Positions 14,362 to 16,401 of a DNA stretch of 16,401 nt are shown here, piece after piece. The stretch's first letter is position 1. Every line of letters begins with the position of its first letter. Origin of the DNA: Thermodesulfatator sp. (GTDB lineage Bacteria; Desulfobacterota; Thermodesulfobacteria; Thermodesulfobacteriales; Thermodesulfobacteriaceae). The stretch spans positions 1 to 16,401 of the forward strand of contig QOAM01000120.1 in NCBI GenBank assembly GCA_003978075.1, in the 5' to 3' direction. Under the pieces are notes generated by a model. The model did not search any database, was not told the origin of the DNA, and worked only from the letters and a program-made list of their open reading frames with translations. The position numbers and the translations under genes were made by a program.

Positions 14362-15795
14362 CTAACAACGCTGATAGAGAATACTTTCCAGGGTTTCGAA
14401 GAAAGAGGCAAAGGCCGGATCTTCTAGGACGCGGTCCAAGGTGCGAGCCACTTTGGTGCTGTAAGCTTCGCCAGCTAAAGGAGACAAGCCCTGGCGTCTC
14501 CGGAGATAGTTTAAGAAGGCCTGACGAAAGGCATCCTGGAAGAAGATCCCGTGGAGATAGGTCCCCAGGACCTCTCCCCGGGCCAGGCTCCTGATCTCCT
14601 GGCCCTGGAGATAGCTCCGCCCATAGCGAATCTCAAACCCGGAAAGAGATCCCTTCCAAAAGGGAAAGTCCACCTGATCCGTAAGAGGACCGTATCTCTT
14701 GGGCCTCTTAAAGAGGGTCTCATGAGGCAGAAGCCCCAGTCCTTCCAACTCTCCGCCAAATTCTAACCCTTCCGGATCGCGCACCACCTTTCCCAAGATC
14801 TGAAAGCCCCCACAGATCCCTAGGATCACCTTTTCTCCGGCCAATTTTTGCAGAATCTCCGTGAGTCCCCTCTGGCGGAGCCAGGCCAGACTCCGTTCCA
14901 CGTTGCGTGATCCCGGAAGGATAATGGCCTGAGCTTCCTGCAGGGCCTGAGGATCCTGTGTAAAGATTAATTCCACTTCCTCCTCATGTCGAAGGGGGTC
15001 TACATCCAAAAAATTAGAAAGATAGGGATAAGCCAGCACGGCTATTTTGATAGGCCGTGTGGAGACGAAGCCTTGGGCCAAGGGCAAGGAGGCGCTGTCC
15101 TCCTCTAAGAAGTGGTCTTCTCGATAAGGCAGGAGCCCCAAGAAGGGTTTTCCAGAACGTTCGGTAAGGATCCGGGCCCCCTCTTTGAAGAGTTCGGCCC
15201 TTCCCCGAAACTTATTGGCCACCAGTCCCAGGCATAGGGGTCGGATCTCGGGAAGGAGCTCCAGGGTTCCTAAGAGCTGGGCGAAAATTCCTCCCCGGTC
15301 GATGTCCCCAATTAAGACGAAAGGGATGCGCCAGGTCCGGAGGAGCTCGTAATTGGCCAGATCTCCCTCCAGAAGATTGAGTTCCGCGAGTCCCCCGGCC
15401 CCCTCGATTATCACCAGCTCATTTTGAGAGAGGGCCTCCTCTAAGATCGCAAAGACCCGGGCCTGATAAGCCCGACGAAAGTCCCGAAAGCGATCTGCGA
15501 AAAGTGTCCCCTGGGGTCTTCCCAAGAAGATGATTTCCGCTTGCTGGGGGGCCAAAGGCTTTAAGAGGAGGGGATTCATGCGCACTGAAGGCCTTCTTCC
15601 GGCGGCCAAGGCCTGATAAGCCTGCGCCCAGGCCATCTCCCCCTCTTCGGTGGCCAAGGCGTTGAGACTCATATTCTGGGCCTTGAAGGGGAAGACCTTT
15701 AAACCCTTTCTCGCAAACCAGCGGCAGGCCAGAGCAGTCAAAAAAGTCTTTCCTACTGAAGACATACTCCCCATGAAGGCCACTGCTCGTTTCAT
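14362..15795 (-). CDS. cobQ: Cobyric acid synthase (adenosylcobyrate a,c-diamide amidotransferase)
   Basis: 477 residues from ATG 15795 with AAGGAAG upstream; the longer start at 15831 would enter the preceding gene. The N-terminal ATP-binding part has SSVGKT (12-17), PFKAQNMSLN (36-45), MNPLLLKP (73-80) and GDIDRGGIF (163-171). The C-terminal class I glutamine amidotransferase part has the nucleophile Cys328 in GICGGFQ and His415 in GTYLHG. It amidates adenosylcobyrinic acid a,c-diamide at four carboxylates in cobalamin synthesis, using glutamine and ATP. The usual GYEIHxG block reads GFEIRYG (386-392), a minor deviation. No other cobalamin gene is in the window. Confidence 0.94.
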   Translation of the reverse strand: MKRAVAFMGSMSSVGKTFLTALACRWFARKGLKVFPFKAQNMSLNALATEEGEMAWAQAYQALAAGRRPSVRMNPLLLKPLAPQQAEIIFLGRPQGTLFADRFRDFRRAYQARVFAILEEALSQNELVIIEGAGGLAELNLLEGDLANYELLRTWRIPFVLIGDIDRGGIFAQLLGTLELLPEIRPLCLGLVANKFRGRAELFKEGARILTERSGKPFLGLLPYREDHFLEEDSASLPLAQGFVSTRPIKIAVLAYPYLSNFLDVDPLRHEEEVELIFTQDPQALQEAQAIILPGSRNVERSLAWLRQRGLTEILQKLAGEKVILGICGGFQILGKVVRDPEGLEFGGELEGLGLLPHETLFKRPKRYGPLTDQVDFPFWKGSLSGFEIRYGRSYLQGQEIRSLARGEVLGTYLHGIFFQDAFRQAFLNYLRRRQGLSPLAGEAYSTKVARTLDRVLEDPAFASFFETLESILYQRC

Positions 15796-15817
15796 CCTGC
15801 ACTTCCTTAAACGAAAC

Positions 15818-16384
15818 TCAGATGATTTCAATGAATCTCTTCTCGGTGAGAATAGCCTCCATCCGGAGATCGTGGGCCTCGGCAGGCACCTGCTCCACTA
15901 TTTGACACTCAAAGGCCAAAGCCAGACGAAATCCGGGGCTTTGAGAAAGAAGGCGATCGTAAAAACCCCCGCCGTAGCCCAAGCGGCGCCCTTCCAGGTC
16001 AAAAGCCAGCCCCGGAACCAGGATGAGCTGGGCCTCCTTGGGGGAGATTTCCGGATTTTGAACCGGGGGCTCCAGGATACCGAAGGGGCCAGGGACCAGC
16101 TCCCCTAGGGTGTAAATTTGGTGAAAGATCAAACATTGCTGGCGAAGATGGGTCCGCGGAAGGGCCACCACCTTCCCCTGAAGGAGGGCCTGTCCCATGG
16201 CTTCCCAGGTCTCCACCTCGCTTCCGAAGGAGGCAAAGAAAAAGATCACTCGCGCCCTTTGGAAGATCTCCAGCTGGAGGAGCCTTTGGGTGATCTTTCG
16301 CGAGAGCTGACGACGCAGGGCCGCAGAAAGGGCTGCCCGCCGGGTGCGCATCTCCTTCCGCAAACGTCCTTTTTCCTCTCGCAA
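15818..16384 (-). CDS. 5-formyltetrahydrofolate cyclo-ligase (MTHFS family)
   Basis: 188 residues from TTG 16384, seven bases after GAAGGAGG at the window's right edge. The N-terminus has the basic KxxxRxxRxxL helix (RKEMRTRRAAL). The C-terminal half carries the family signature VPGLAFD (122-128) and RRLGYGGGFYDR (about 132-143) for ATP and substrate binding. The enzyme converts 5-formyl-THF to 5,10-methenyl-THF with ATP, returning an off-cycle folate to one-carbon metabolism. It lies 22 bases before cobQ and is probably co-transcribed; the promoter would be outside the window. Confidence 0.93.
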   Translation of the reverse strand: MREEKGRLRKEMRTRRAALSAALRRQLSRKITQRLLQLEIFQRARVIFFFASFGSEVETWEAMGQALLQGKVVALPRTHLRQQCLIFHQIYTLGELVPGPFGILEPPVQNPEISPKEAQLILVPGLAFDLEGRRLGYGGGFYDRLLSQSPGFRLALAFECQIVEQVPAEAHDLRMEAILTEKRFIEII

Positions 16385-16401
16385 CTTTTCCCCTCCTTCA
16401 A

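Noticed and set aside
1..16401. CRISPR arrays, insertion sequences, phage or toxin-antitoxin genes
   Set aside because: No spaced direct repeats, terminal inverted repeats, transposase or integrase motifs, or small toxin/antitoxin pairs were found on either strand.

Overview
The window reads as a compact chromosomal segment of a thermophilic bacterium. It is GC-rich, with few gaps, frequent 1-4 base start/stop overlaps, and several GTG or TTG starts. A TtuA-type tRNA thiolase (which makes 2-thioribothymidine at tRNA position 54, a thermophile hallmark) and a Lon-like protease of the LonC/YcbZ class point to heat adaptation. From overall gene style I lean towards a Thermodesulfobacteria-like lineage, but nothing here proves it. 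No mobile elements, CRISPR arrays or rRNA genes are visible; apart from a few oddities this is housekeeping DNA.

Layout: (1) 1-1329 (+), the 3' part of a family-5 peptide/solute-binding protein. (2) 1331-3802 (-), a translationally coupled set: YihY/BrkB membrane protein, TtuA-like thiolase, small four-helix membrane protein. (3) 3812-3862, back-to-back promoters whose -35 boxes overlap, driving yihY leftwards and tRNA-Pro(GGG) rightwards. (4) 4015-5291 (+), a speD-like gene overlapping speE. (5) 5300-8895 (-), transketolase, tatC, tatA and a MurU-like sugar-phosphate nucleotidyltransferase, nearly all overlapping. (6) 9054-11495 (-), a small DUF465/YdcH protein, ilvB and ilvN. (7) 11806-14223 (+), the Lon-like protease. 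(8) 14362-16384 (-), 5-formyltetrahydrofolate cyclo-ligase and cobyric acid synthase.

The most striking observation is in the speDE pair. The SpeD homologue keeps the family fold motifs (the HTWPE-like block and the VDIFT block), but the serine that should self-cleave to form the pyruvoyl cofactor is alanine, and the catalytic cysteine 20 residues later is serine. Next to an intact SpeE, this looks like a pseudoenzyme with a structural or regulatory role, or a new activity, rather than a working AdoMet decarboxylase. Other points of interest are the protease with an eroded P-loop but an intact Ser-Lys dyad, the overlapping divergent promoters with a 12-bp palindrome and a predicted near-leaderless yihY, and an unexplained 27-nt hairpin before the transketolase gene.
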